Source: DATFQE01 sp963738205 (GTDB lineage Bacteria; Actinomycetota; Thermoleophilia; Gaiellales; Gaiellaceae). Taken from it: a stretch of DNA of 64,000 nucleotides. Position 1 is the stretch's first letter, and each line of letters starts with the position of its first letter. The DNA lies in NCBI GenBank assembly GCA_963738205.1, contig CAVTVQ010000009.1, positions 124,001 to 188,000 of the forward strand. Direction: 5' to 3'. Positions 1 to 8,307 of this stretch are shown here, piece after piece. Position numbers and translations under genes: made by a program. The notes beneath the pieces are model-generated. The model was not told the origin of the DNA, ran no database searches, and saw only the letters and a program-made list of their open reading frames with translations.

Positions 1-867
1 CGCGACCTCCTCGGCGACCCGGAGCTCGAGATCGGGTACGCACTCGGGCCCGATGAGCTGGTCGACGGCGACGGCGAACCGCTGCCGCCGCGCCCGGCGG
101 ATCGAGTGTCGACGCCGGTGACGGTGGCTGGCCGGCGCCTGGGAGTGGTCATTCACGACCGGCTCGCGCTAGACGACGCCGCCACGCGGTCGGCGGTGAT
201 CGCCGTGGTCGGCCTCGCCGCGGAGCGTGCCCGCCTACGGACAGAGGTGGGCCGCCAGGCGGACGCCGTGGCGGCCTCGCGCCGCAGATTGCTGCTGGCC
301 GAAGAGGAGGAGCGGAGGCGGCTCGCCGAGCGGCTCGAGCGCGGCGCTGGCGCAGCGCTCGCAGACGTTGAGCGGCTCGTGCGCGAAGCGCGACCCGGAT
401 CCGGCGGCGAGCGGCTCGCGGCCGCGCTCGCCCGAACGTTGCAGCAGCTTGCCCTCGTGCGCCCCGAGCTCGACGCGCTCGCACGCGGACTCGGCGGAGT
501 CGATCGAGCCGGGCTCGCCGCCGCCCTCAAGCGGCTTACGGCTGACCTCCCCGTCGAGATCGACCTCGACCTGGCGGACGTGACCGTCTCGGCGGAGGTG
601 GCGTCGGCGCTGTGGTTCGTGTGCTCGGAGAGCCTCGCGAACGCCGTCAAGCATGCGGACGCAGGCTCGATCCGGGTCGCTCTGGCCGAGGAAGACGGAA
701 TCGTCCGCCTCGACATCGAGGACGACGGGCGGGGTGGCGCCGATGTGGGCGGATCGGGGCTTGTGGGCCTCACCGACCGGGTCGCCACACTGGGCGGGCG
801 GCTCGAAATCGCGTCGCCGCGGGGCGGTGGGACTCGCGTCGTGGCCGAGCTGCCGACGCACCGCTAA
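1..867 (+). CDS. Histidine-kinase-like protein, C-terminal part (ATP-binding half; phosphoacceptor His missing); 5' truncated by window
   Basis: The reading frame is open from base 1, so the N-terminus lies outside the window. A short GAF-like stretch (LGDPEL...YALG) matches the second kinase at 2714-4483. Next comes a HisKA_3-type helix in which the usual ERxLHDGxQQ is replaced by AERLERGAGAAL: codons 337-342 read Glu-Arg where His-Asp belongs. The C-terminal HATPase domain is intact, with N-box SESLANAVKHA (Asn at 640-642), G1 box DDGRGG (from 721) and a GLTDRVATLGG segment. It should therefore bind ATP but cannot autophosphorylate on the usual His. Family knowledge puts it with NarL-type sensor kinases; the trans-acting role is inferred. 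Confidence 0.85.
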   Translation, partial: RDLLGDPELEIGYALGPDELVDGDGEPLPPRPADRVSTPVTVAGRRLGVVIHDRLALDDAATRSAVIAVVGLAAERARLRTEVGRQADAVAASRRRLLLAEEEERRRLAERLERGAGAALADVERLVREARPGSGGERLAAALARTLQQLALVRPELDALARGLGGVDRAGLAAALKRLTADLPVEIDLDLADVTVSAEVASALWFVCSESLANAVKHADAGSIRVALAEEDGIVRLDIEDDGRGGADVGGSGLVGLTDRVATLGGRLEIASPRGGGTRVVAELPTHR

Positions 868-880
868 GCGTCGAGACCCG

Positions 881-2608
881 CTAGTCGTTACTCGTACGCG
901 TGATCTCGCGATCATCGACATCCACGCCGAACCGGGCGCTAACGCGCGCTTCAGCCCTGCGATAGCTGCACTCGTAGTCCCACGGGAAGGAGGCGACCTT
1001 GTGGCAGGCGACGTACAGCTCGCCGGGTAGTCCACGTCGCAGCAGGAGTGCCGTTTCTCCAGCCGAGAGCTTGTCGCGAGCGCCACAGCTGGGCGTGCAA
1101 TCGACGCGCTTCCACGTACCGAGATAGGCGTTCTGGATCCACCTCGGCTCCGTGTGCGGATCGACCTTGACGATTGTGAAATCGCCGCGAGGGGCGTGTT
1201 TCCACGAGAATGCGACGTGGCCGCTGCACGGCGTCGCAGGGTTCCACCGGAGCCCGACAAAGCGGTTCCGGAACTCCACGCTGCCGCGGCAGGCAGGCCG
1301 GGTCGGCCCCTGCCACTCGACGACGAAGCGCTGGCTCGAGACGTGGCCGTAGAACGTGAGAGTCGTCACTCCTTCGTTCCTGTGGGCCTGCGTCGCGTCG
1401 GCGCCCGCAGCGCGGAGTTCGGCGATCGTTAAGGCGCGTCGGTAGCTTCCTGCCGGCGGAACCAGCGACGTGGCCACCGACGCTTGCTCGTCGGCGCTCG
1501 GCTCGACGACGGGCTCGACCTGATTGGAAGCACAGGGCGGGACGCCGGTTCGCCCGCCGGGCCTGAGCCGTTCCATGCGTGCGATCAGCGCTCGGGTCTC
1601 GGGATCGCGCCGCATCGCGTCGAGCAGCGGTGCGGTTTCCGTGCGGAGAGCCTGCAACTCGGATCGACTGGCGCGCACGATCGTTCCCCCTCCGCGACAG
1701 AACGCAGCAGCGGCTGCTCGCTCGCCGGCTGCCCCGGTCGAATCGGCCCGCGTTTCGGCGACCGCACCGCGGAGAACTGCCTGCTGCGCCGGCCTGAGGC
1801 GGCCGAACGCTCCGGTCGAGGCGACGATGACGTCGATCTTCGGAAAGAGCGCGATGTTGCCGGCGGTGTAGGCACCGTTCGGGAAGTCCTCGTCGGCGCT
1901 GGGCAGCGACGTGGCGTCGTTGACGAAGCCGCTGTAGACAGAAGTGTCGACTCCTGCGAGGTCCAGGCGGACTGGGTGGGCGCCCAGTGTTCGCAGCACC
2001 CTGCGGGTGGCCGGAGAGGAGTCGGCGCGTATCGTCACCGTGGCGAAGTCCGCCGGCGAGACGAGCGGCTTCAGGAAGCCGAAGGGCCGCTGCAGACCCT
2101 CGGGAACGAGTCCCAGTCCGGTCAGCGCCAGCGGGGACAGGCCTGCCTGGAGCCGGTCGGCGAGCGGGCCCGTGGTGGCGCGAGCGGCCTGCGTCCAGGA
2201 GGTGATCAGTAACGGCGCCTGGAGCACCCGGAGCGTACTCACGCCCTGCGCCTCGAACGCGTGCGACGGGATGAGCGCGAGCTCCGGCTCGCCGTCGCGC
2301 ACTGCGCGGATCGCGCTCGCCTCGACCCGGCTGCTCGGCGTTGTTCGCTCGAAGCCGGTGGGCCAGTACGTGATTGCGACGCCAATCGCGCCGTTCGACA
2401 GGTCGTCCACGCGCTGCGCGTAGCGCTCGGCGATCTGGGCGGCGGGCTTGCCCGGGTACTCGAGGACAGCGAGTCTCAACACGAGGCCCGCCGCGCCGCC
2501 CGACTTCCCGGGCGGCTCCGCGCGATCGTCGGAGCCGTACGCGAGCGAGGCGACGGCGACCAGCGCGAGACCGGCCAGGGCGAACGCCGTCAGGTGTCGT
2601 CGCGTCAC
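881..2608 (-). CDS. Exported DctP/TRAP-type solute-binding protein with extra C-terminal domain
   Basis: 575 aa from a GTG start (2606-2608), with a Sec signal peptide (TRRHLTAFALAGLALVAVA). Residues about 40-350 have the TRAP DctP-like fold pattern: AERYAQRVDDLSNGAIGV, then a FLKPLVSPADFATVTIRA segment, and the second-lobe ALFPKIDVIVAS. A further 200 residues, Cys-containing (CTPSC, ACHK), follow and are not part of the DctP family; I do not recognise that domain. No TRAP membrane subunits are nearby. The gene lies between two kinase-like genes, convergent with the first and divergent from the second (105-bp gap), so a ligand-sensing rather than transport role is plausible but unproven. Confidence 0.75.
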   Translation of the reverse strand: MTRRHLTAFALAGLALVAVASLAYGSDDRAEPPGKSGGAAGLVLRLAVLEYPGKPAAQIAERYAQRVDDLSNGAIGVAITYWPTGFERTTPSSRVEASAIRAVRDGEPELALIPSHAFEAQGVSTLRVLQAPLLITSWTQAARATTGPLADRLQAGLSPLALTGLGLVPEGLQRPFGFLKPLVSPADFATVTIRADSSPATRRVLRTLGAHPVRLDLAGVDTSVYSGFVNDATSLPSADEDFPNGAYTAGNIALFPKIDVIVASTGAFGRLRPAQQAVLRGAVAETRADSTGAAGERAAAAAFCRGGGTIVRASRSELQALRTETAPLLDAMRRDPETRALIARMERLRPGGRTGVPPCASNQVEPVVEPSADEQASVATSLVPPAGSYRRALTIAELRAAGADATQAHRNEGVTTLTFYGHVSSQRFVVEWQGPTRPACRGSVEFRNRFVGLRWNPATPCSGHVAFSWKHAPRGDFTIVKVDPHTEPRWIQNAYLGTWKRVDCTPSCGARDKLSAGETALLLRRGLPGELYVACHKVASFPWDYECSYRRAEARVSARFGVDVDDREITRTSND

Positions 2609-2713
2609 GCGCCTCCTTACGTTCCGGGCATGTCAAGTATCAGCGGCGCGGCCGCCTCCGTCATCGTGGCAGGCACGGATCCGTGCTGGCCCCAATCTCG
2701 CCGCACGTTGCCG

Positions 2714-4483
2714 ATGACACAATCAGCCGGTGACCGGGGACGCGTGTCGGTAGCCGCGAAGGCGGTGACCGGGGTGCTTGCCTCGGTCGCCTGCATCCTG
2801 TCTGCCGCCCTCGCCGGCGGTGAGGTCACGGGCAGCGCGACCTTCGCCACGACGTACGGCGGCGCCGCCACCCCGTTCGCCGTGCTCGAGGTGGTCGTCG
2901 GAATCGGGCTGCTGGCCGCGAGTTTGCTGCTGCTGGTGGAACGCTCGACGGCCCTGCTCGGCGCGGTCACCGCCGTCGCCTCGGTCGCATGGTTCGCACC
3001 CGTTTGGGTCGGTTGGGAGGAAGGCCCCGAGCTCGTCCGCGCCGTCGGGCTCGTCGCGGCGCCGCTGCTGCCGGCGGTGGTTCTCGCGGTCGCAGCGCTC
3101 CTGCCGCCGAGAGCGGTCGGCCTCGGTCGCGTCGTGTTGCTCGCGGTCGTGGTGATGGCGACGGCCGCCGCTGCAGGGGCCTCCCTAGCCCTGGCGCTCG
3201 TGCGCGACCCGCTTCGCGATCCCTACTGCTGGCGCGACTGCGCCGTCAATGCCCTCGTCGTCCACGACGACGTCGTGCTCGCGGGAAGCTTGACGAAGGT
3301 CGTGCTGGGCCTCGGCGCGGCGATCGCTGTGGCGGCGGCGCTCGTCGGGATCATTCGACTTGCGCGCGCCTCGGGACTCACTCGGCGCGGGGCAGGACCC
3401 GCGCTGTCGGCGGTGGTGCTCGCCGGGATCGCTCTGGCCGCGTACACGCTCGCGCTCCGAGTCGAACCGCGCGAAGCACCGGACCGAGTGCTCTACCAAT
3501 GGCTCTTCCTCGGTCGATCGTTCGGGTTCCTCGCCCTCGCGGTCGGCCTTGCTTGGCTCGCGCTGCGGCCGCAGCTCGTCCGGAGCCGCGTCACCCGTCT
3601 GGTGGTCGACCTCGAGCGAGCGGCGGCCGCGGGCGGGCTGGAGGACGCACTCGCTCGTGCGCTCGGCGATCCCGGCCTCCGGCTGGCGTACCCGCTCGGC
3701 CGGAGCGAGCGGCTGGTGGGCGCCGACGGCCGGCCGCTCCGCCTCGAACCCAGCCGGCGCGTCGTACCGCTCGTCGGTGAAGAGGGCCTCGTCGCCCTCG
3801 TAGAGTCGGACGTCACGGTCGATGCGCTCGAGCGCGAGCTCGGCCCGGCCGCGCAGCTTGCGCTCGGGAACGAGCGGCTCCGTGCGGAGGCGCTCGCACG
3901 GTTGGCCGAGGTGAGCAGCTCGCGTGCGCGCATCGTCGAGACCGCGGATGCTGCGCGACGCCGGATCGAACGCGACCTGCACGACGGCGCCCAGCAGCGG
4001 CTGCTGGCATTGACTTATGACCTGCGCGTCGCGCTCACGATTGCGGAGTCCTCGGGGAACGATTCCGCTTCCACGCCGCTTCGCACCGCCCTCGATCAGG
4101 CGGTCGCCGCCTCGCAGGAGCTACGGGACGTGGCGCACGGGATCTTCCCGGCCGAGCTGGCGACGTCGGGGCTGGGTGCGGCGCTCGAGTCGCTCGCCGA
4201 CCTGCGGCCGCTCCGGCTCGCGGTCGAGCTCCCGGCGGGCTCCCGCTACCCGTCTGACGTCGAGACCGCTGCCTATTCGGTGGTCGCGGAGGCGGCGGAG
4301 GAGGGCGGAGAGCTGCACGTCGTCCTCGTCGAGAGCGGCGGAACGCTGGTCGTGACCGTGGAAGGGGACGTGGATTGGGGAGGGCGGCTCGGACGGCTCG
4401 AGGACCGTGTCGGAGCGGCGGGCGGCTCCGTGCGCACGTCAGGGCAACGACTCGAGGCGTCGCTTCCCGTCCCGCCCCATTGA
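2714..4483 (+). CDS. Membrane histidine-kinase-like protein with intact His box but degenerate ATPase domain
   Basis: 589 aa from ATG 2714; GTG 2744 is an alternative. The N-terminal 270 residues hold about eight hydrophobic membrane segments, with a short Cys loop (PYCWRDCAVNALVVH). A linker shared with the gene at 1-867 follows. The DHp helix is intact, with ERDLHDGAQQRLLAL and the acceptor His at codon 3980-3982 (residue 423). The HATPase region is recognisable from AAYSVVAEA onward, but the N-box Asn and KHA are gone (EAAEEGGELHVVL), and the G1 box reads EGDVDWGGRLG instead of DDGxGG. ATP binding is unlikely. It complements the first kinase, which has the opposite defects. Confidence 0.85.
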   Translation: MTQSAGDRGRVSVAAKAVTGVLASVACILSAALAGGEVTGSATFATTYGGAATPFAVLEVVVGIGLLAASLLLLVERSTALLGAVTAVASVAWFAPVWVGWEEGPELVRAVGLVAAPLLPAVVLAVAALLPPRAVGLGRVVLLAVVVMATAAAAGASLALALVRDPLRDPYCWRDCAVNALVVHDDVVLAGSLTKVVLGLGAAIAVAAALVGIIRLARASGLTRRGAGPALSAVVLAGIALAAYTLALRVEPREAPDRVLYQWLFLGRSFGFLALAVGLAWLALRPQLVRSRVTRLVVDLERAAAAGGLEDALARALGDPGLRLAYPLGRSERLVGADGRPLRLEPSRRVVPLVGEEGLVALVESDVTVDALERELGPAAQLALGNERLRAEALARLAEVSSSRARIVETADAARRRIERDLHDGAQQRLLALTYDLRVALTIAESSGNDSASTPLRTALDQAVAASQELRDVAHGIFPAELATSGLGAALESLADLRPLRLAVELPAGSRYPSDVETAAYSVVAEAAEEGGELHVVLVESGGTLVVTVEGDVDWGGRLGRLEDRVGAAGGSVRTSGQRLEASLPVPPH

Positions 4484-4502
4484 TCGGCGGGCCGAGTCGA
4501 GC

Positions 4503-6344
4503 TCAGCGCTTGACGGCGACGTGCGCATAGGCGGGTGTCCCGCTCGACTGGTCGAAGGCCCAGCTCGCGACCTGCCGGCCGAGGATGGTGATCCGGTTTC
4601 GCCACAGGAACGGGATCCAGGCCACGACCTCGGTGCTCAGCTTCCGGTCCAGTCTCGCGTAGCAGCCGACGCGCGCCGCGCCGACGCTTGCGCTGCACTG
4701 CGCGATCTCGGCGTCGACGCTCGGCACAGCCGTGACGTGGCCCTTCACGCCGAGCCTGCCGGCCTGCGCCGGTGTGATCCCGACGAGCGAGTAGTTGAGG
4801 TTGCCGCTCGGACGGATGGTTGCGCCGGTGAGCGGCTGGTCGAAGTAGCTGGACGGGTCCGGCACATGCTTCAACAACTCGACGCTCTGAAGGAACGGAT
4901 TGTTGCTCGACGGCCGGTCCTTCTTCGAGGCGCGCAGGATAAAGGTGATACCGAGCTTGGCGGCAGTCTCCATGACGATCCGCTTCATGCGCTCGCCGGG
5001 CGCATAGCCGCTGGGACCGACGGGCCCCGAGCCGAGGTGGACGGCTTTGCACGCTCTCGCGGTGCAGACGCCCTTCCTGGTCGTGTATCTCGACTTCGCC
5101 ATTTCGATCCGCGCCCGCGCCAGGTCGCCGTGGTCGCCCCGGGTTTTGAACGGGGCGTAGCCCTGCAGTTGGTCGGCGAGCACACCGTCCGGAACGACGT
5201 GCTGTGCGATCCGACCTGCCGTAGCTCCGCCCCACGCTTCCCGGACGGTGGCCTTGTCCATGACCCAGGCCATCGCTCTGCGGACGTGGACGTCGTCGAA
5301 CGGGGGCTGGGTGAGGTTCATCGCCATGTAGTAGAGGGAGTCGTCAGGGTTGACGCGAAGCAGACCCTGCTTGCGCGCGCTCTCGGCGTACCTGCCAAGG
5401 GTGCTCGGCCCGGAGAAGAACAGGGCGTCCTCGAGCTCTCCGGACCTCAGTTTATTGACGGTCTCGACGGCGTTGCCGGTGACGACGAAGACGAATCGGT
5501 CCGGGTTGTTCTCGCGCGCCGCTCTGCTGTCGGTCTTGGAGTCGTAGCTCGGGTTGCGGACCAGGGTGAGCTGCGAGTCCGACCTCCCCCGCATCGGCCT
5601 GATCGTGCTGCAGGAGCCGATCTTGACCGCGTCCGCGCCCTCGATCATGTAGGGGCCCGAGGAGATGAGGTCGCGGCCGTACGTGCCCACACTGTTCTCG
5701 AAGCACGTGCCCACCTCCGGTGGGATCGGGCCGGTCGCCGGTAGCGTCACACGGCTGGGGAAGTCGCCTGTCGGCCGGTTCAGGGTGAACGAGATCGTCT
5801 TCGCGTTCGGCGTCGCGATGCCGGAGATCGACGTTGCCTTGCCCCTTCGGTAGGCGTCGAATCCCCGGATGACGTCGAAGACGGCCGCGTGTACCGAGCG
5901 GCTGGTCGGGCGGGCGAGCCGCTCGATCGCGTAACGGATGTCGCGCGCGGTGATCTCACGCTTGACGGGCGGGCCGAATTTGATTCCGCGCTTGAGCCTG
6001 AAGGTGTAGGTCCTGCCGCTGTTGGTCGCGGCCGGCACGCTCACCGCGAGGTCGGGGACCAGCTTGCTCCCGGCCGTCCCGGCCACGTGGTTCGTGCCCA
6101 GGAGGGTGCGGACGAGCAGGTTCGAGTGGATCCCGCGCGCCCATGGGTCGTACTCGCCCGTCGGGTCGAAGTGGGCCCATGGAGACGGGCTGATGGCGAA
6201 AAACTCGACCCCGACGCGATACGTACCACCTGCGGCCGACCTGGACTGCGAGCCGGGAGCCGCCGGCACCGCCGCCGCCAGCATGGCGGCCACCGCGAGG
6301 CTCGCGGCGGCGACTGCGGGCCGAGTCCGAGTGCTGACCTTCAC
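4503..6344 (-). CDS. ABC transporter substrate-binding protein, family 5 (peptide/nickel/opine type)
   Basis: 613 aa from a GTG start with a good Shine-Dalgarno (GGAGG, 8 nt upstream). Residues 1-35 form a signal peptide (AAASLAVAAMLAAAVPAAPG). The SBP_bac_5 pattern is clear: YTFRLKRGIKFGPPVKREITARDIRYAIERL near residue 115, and later VRRAMAWVMDKATVREAWGG. Length is slightly above the family norm of 500-600. No permease or ATPase genes are in the window, so the protein is either an orphan or a sensor partner of the neighbouring kinases and response regulator. It is convergent with the second kinase and divergent from the regulator at 6436. Confidence 0.88.
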   Translation of the reverse strand: MKVSTRTRPAVAAASLAVAAMLAAAVPAAPGSQSRSAAGGTYRVGVEFFAISPSPWAHFDPTGEYDPWARGIHSNLLVRTLLGTNHVAGTAGSKLVPDLAVSVPAATNSGRTYTFRLKRGIKFGPPVKREITARDIRYAIERLARPTSRSVHAAVFDVIRGFDAYRRGKATSISGIATPNAKTISFTLNRPTGDFPSRVTLPATGPIPPEVGTCFENSVGTYGRDLISSGPYMIEGADAVKIGSCSTIRPMRGRSDSQLTLVRNPSYDSKTDSRAARENNPDRFVFVVTGNAVETVNKLRSGELEDALFFSGPSTLGRYAESARKQGLLRVNPDDSLYYMAMNLTQPPFDDVHVRRAMAWVMDKATVREAWGGATAGRIAQHVVPDGVLADQLQGYAPFKTRGDHGDLARARIEMAKSRYTTRKGVCTARACKAVHLGSGPVGPSGYAPGERMKRIVMETAAKLGITFILRASKKDRPSSNNPFLQSVELLKHVPDPSSYFDQPLTGATIRPSGNLNYSLVGITPAQAGRLGVKGHVTAVPSVDAEIAQCSASVGAARVGCYARLDRKLSTEVVAWIPFLWRNRITILGRQVASWAFDQSSGTPAYAHVAVKR

Positions 6345-6435
6345 AACGCCACCCTCCAGGATGTCTCGTCAACCGTACGGGGTGGGGCCCGGAGATTCCA
6401 TCGATGCCGCACCTGGGACGTGACAGACTCGGCGG

Positions 6436-7107
6436 GTGCGCGTCGTCATCGCCGATGACGTGATGCTCACCCGGGAGGGAATTGCGCGCGTGCTCACCGC
6501 GGCGGGGGCCGAGGTGGTGGGGGAGGCCGGAGACGTGGACGGCCTCATGCGTGCGGTCTCGGCGGAGAAGCCCGACTGCGCGATCGTCGACATCCGCATG
6601 CCGCCGACGAACACGGACGAGGGCATTGTCGCGGCGCAGCAGATCCGGGAGCTCCATCCCGAGGTCGGCGTGCTCGTGCTCTCGCAATACATCGAGCCGG
6701 GCTTCGCGATGCGGCTGCTCGAAGGGACTCCCGACCGTTCCGGGTACCTGCTCAAGGATCGCGTCAGCGACCCCGCAATCCTCGTGGACGCCCTCCGGCG
6801 CCTGGCCCAGGGCGAGACGGTTGTCGATCCGACCATCGTCGCGCGGCTGCTCGCCCGTCGCCGCGTCGCCGACCCCCTCGACGATCTCTCCGAGCGCGAG
6901 CGCGAAGTGCTCGCCCTCGTCGCCGAGGGGCTCTCGAACGCGGAGATCGGCCGGCGCCTGTTCATCACCGAGCGCACGGTCGAGGCGCACGTCAAACAGA
7001 TCTTCCTGAAGCTGCGGATCGGCCAGGCCCCCGAGACGAACCGGCGCGTGCTCGCCGTGCTCGCCTTCCTGCGCGCGAGCACGACACCTGATCAGTCGTA
7101 CGACTAG
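6436..7107 (+). CDS. NarL/LuxR-family response regulator
   Basis: 223 aa from GTG 6436. The receiver domain shows the acidic pair D7-D8 (VVIADDVM), phosphoacceptor D52 (IVDIRMPP) and the conserved Lys in YLLKDRV near residue 112. The C-terminal LuxR HTH (LSEREREVLALVAEGLSN, then TERTVEAHVKQIFLKL) binds DNA. It is the expected output of the HisKA_3-type kinases at 1-867 and 2714-4483. It is divergent from the family-5 binding protein (92-bp gap), which is a likely target. No key residue is missing. Confidence 0.93.
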   Translation: MRVVIADDVMLTREGIARVLTAAGAEVVGEAGDVDGLMRAVSAEKPDCAIVDIRMPPTNTDEGIVAAQQIRELHPEVGVLVLSQYIEPGFAMRLLEGTPDRSGYLLKDRVSDPAILVDALRRLAQGETVVDPTIVARLLARRRVADPLDDLSEREREVLALVAEGLSNAEIGRRLFITERTVEAHVKQIFLKLRIGQAPETNRRVLAVLAFLRASTTPDQSYD

Positions 7108-7443
7108 GCCCCTACAGCCACAGTCGCCTGATTTCAGAGATTTCCCGGCACCTTCGTCTCCCTAGGGTCGAGGCCAAGGCAGAGATAGGGGCGGAATCGT
7201 CCGCTTCCGTGTTCCTGAGATGCCAATTAGCAGGAAGTTCTTCAAGCCCTCTGGCGGACTCAACCGCCGACCCCCTCGTAACATGGAGGTGCTCTGGCCG
7301 CGGAGCACTATCCGCCCGCGCAGGTCGGCCGTCAGCCGCGAAGCCTTCAAGTCGCGGTGCAGACTGTTGCGGGAGATGTTGCGGCACACCAGGTGCTCAC
7401 CAAGAAAGCCCTGCAGACCGGTCGTTTTCAGTATGACAGTGGG
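7108..7443. other. Gene-free stretch
   Basis: No convincing gene on either strand. A GCGGA-ATCG-TCCGC hairpin at 7191-7204 could end transcription from the response regulator. Long reading frames here are antisense or shadow frames of a tRNA remnant. Confidence 0.5.
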
Positions 7444-7490
7444 GCTGGATCGCACCCAGGAGGTCGTCGGTTCGAGTCCGACTAGCTCCA
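7444..7490 (+). tRNA. 3' fragment of a tRNA gene (remnant, 5' half absent)
   Basis: The T arm is perfect: stem GTCGG (7466-7470), loop TTCGAGT, stem CCGAC (7478-7482). A 7-nt acceptor strand (TAGCTCC) and discriminator A (7490) follow. The preceding bases can form an anticodon arm with a 7-nt loop ATCGCAC (T33 and A37 conserved; anticodon would be CGC) and one mismatch in the stem. No D arm and no GGAGCTA-like 5' acceptor strand are found upstream, so this is not a complete tRNA. Such 3' ends are typical scars of integration into tRNA genes; that origin is inferred. Confidence 0.5.
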
Positions 7491-7495
7491 ACGAG

Positions 7496-7519
7496 AAAAG
7501 CCCTGGTGACAGGGCTTTT
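7496..7519 (+). terminator. Perfect hairpin after tRNA remnant
   Basis: AAAAGCCCTG, loop GTGA, CAGGGCTTTT: a perfect 10-bp stem flanked by A and T runs, as in rho-independent terminators that work in both directions. It starts six bases after the tRNA discriminator base. Confidence 0.8.
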
Positions 7520-7550
7520 AGGTTTCGTGGGTGGCGACGCTCTCGGGCGT

Positions 7551-7606
7551 GGTCAGCGTTTCGGTCAGCATTCGACGGCTCAGGTGGAGTTCGAGCGATC
7601 GAAACG
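7551..7606 (+). repeat. 57-bp imperfect direct repeat, copy 1
   Basis: Begins GGTCAGCGTTTCGGTCAGCA and continues through GACGGCTCAGGTG to ATCGAAACG. About 50 of 57 positions match the second copy at 17298-17354 in the same orientation. Each copy contains a doubled GGTCAGC. It lies outside any gene, 60 bp after the tRNA remnant. Function unknown; possibly the trace of a mobile element. Confidence 0.7.
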
Positions 7607-7821
7607 GGCGGGGTCGGACCTCCCCGGCGCGGCGCGTGCAGAATCCCAGCGTGGCGGGAGGGCAGGAGCGAGCGCAGACAGACGGGCCGCGCCTGTCCGG
7701 CTAGTCCTCGCCGCGCTCGATTGCCTGCTTCGTGGTCACGTTGACCCTCCTCGTAATTCGTTGACGCGAGGATCGTTCCGACGCCCAGCGAGGGCGACCA
7801 ACCCATGCCGCCGGAGTTCAG

Positions 7822-8163
7822 TCACCACCTGCGCGGCTCGCTCTCGCGCTGTTTGGCAATTTCACGGAACTCGCGGCGGTGCGGAAGTTCGTCGCCGATG
7901 AGCCAGGCCAGAAACGCGATCACGCCCAGGCCGGCCAGCCAGGCGAGGAAGAGAAACATGTAGAAGACGCCCAAGGCGGCGTTTTCCGCGCCCTCACCAA
8001 TCCCGCAGTAGGCGCCGGCGTTTGGCGGACAGGAATCCGTAGCGAGCAGCGTCGAGTGGAGGACGAAGACACCGGCGACCGCGGCCACCGTCCAGATCAC
8101 CATCGCCCACGCTCGCTTGCGCCACCGGGGCAACACGTTTTTCTGCGGGAGCCGATCAGGCAC
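7822..8163 (-). CDS. Small two-TM membrane protein with Cys-containing loop
   Basis: 113 aa if started at GTG 8163, which has GGGAGG 7 nt upstream; a TTG 21 bases further out (8184) is possible but has no better site. Two membrane helices (WAMVIWTVAAVAGVFVL and FYMFLFLAWLAGLGVIAFL) flank a loop with two Cys (DSCPPNAGAYCGIGEG). The C-terminal tail is charged. The layout matches the protein at 8308-8718 on the other strand, suggesting diverged paralogues. No known family recognised. Confidence 0.65.
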   Translation of the reverse strand: MPDRLPQKNVLPRWRKRAWAMVIWTVAAVAGVFVLHSTLLATDSCPPNAGAYCGIGEGAENAALGVFYMFLFLAWLAGLGVIAFLAWLIGDELPHRREFREIAKQRESEPRRW

Positions 8164-8307
8164 GATTGGGCCTCCCGAAAGCAATTCTACTCCTTAGTGC
8201 CGAGAATCACGAGTTTGTCGCGGCGGCAAGCGGCGAGGGCGGGATTGCGCCGATGAGCCAGCGTGCGCGTTCCGATCGCCTGGCCAGAGGCGTAGGCTTA
8301 GTGAGCG

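Noticed and set aside
2261..2713. N-terminal extension of the second kinase
   Set aside because: It is antisense to the exported binding protein; membrane helices begin only after 2744.
7441..7490. tmRNA end (GGGGCTG can pair with TAGCTCC)
   Set aside because: Only about 35 bases lie between the pairing arms and no tag-peptide frame ending ALAA is found nearby.
7162..7806. 214-codon minus-strand frame with the string GLEPTTSW
   Set aside because: GLEP here is the antisense translation of a tRNA T loop (TTCGAGTCC); a well-known artefact.
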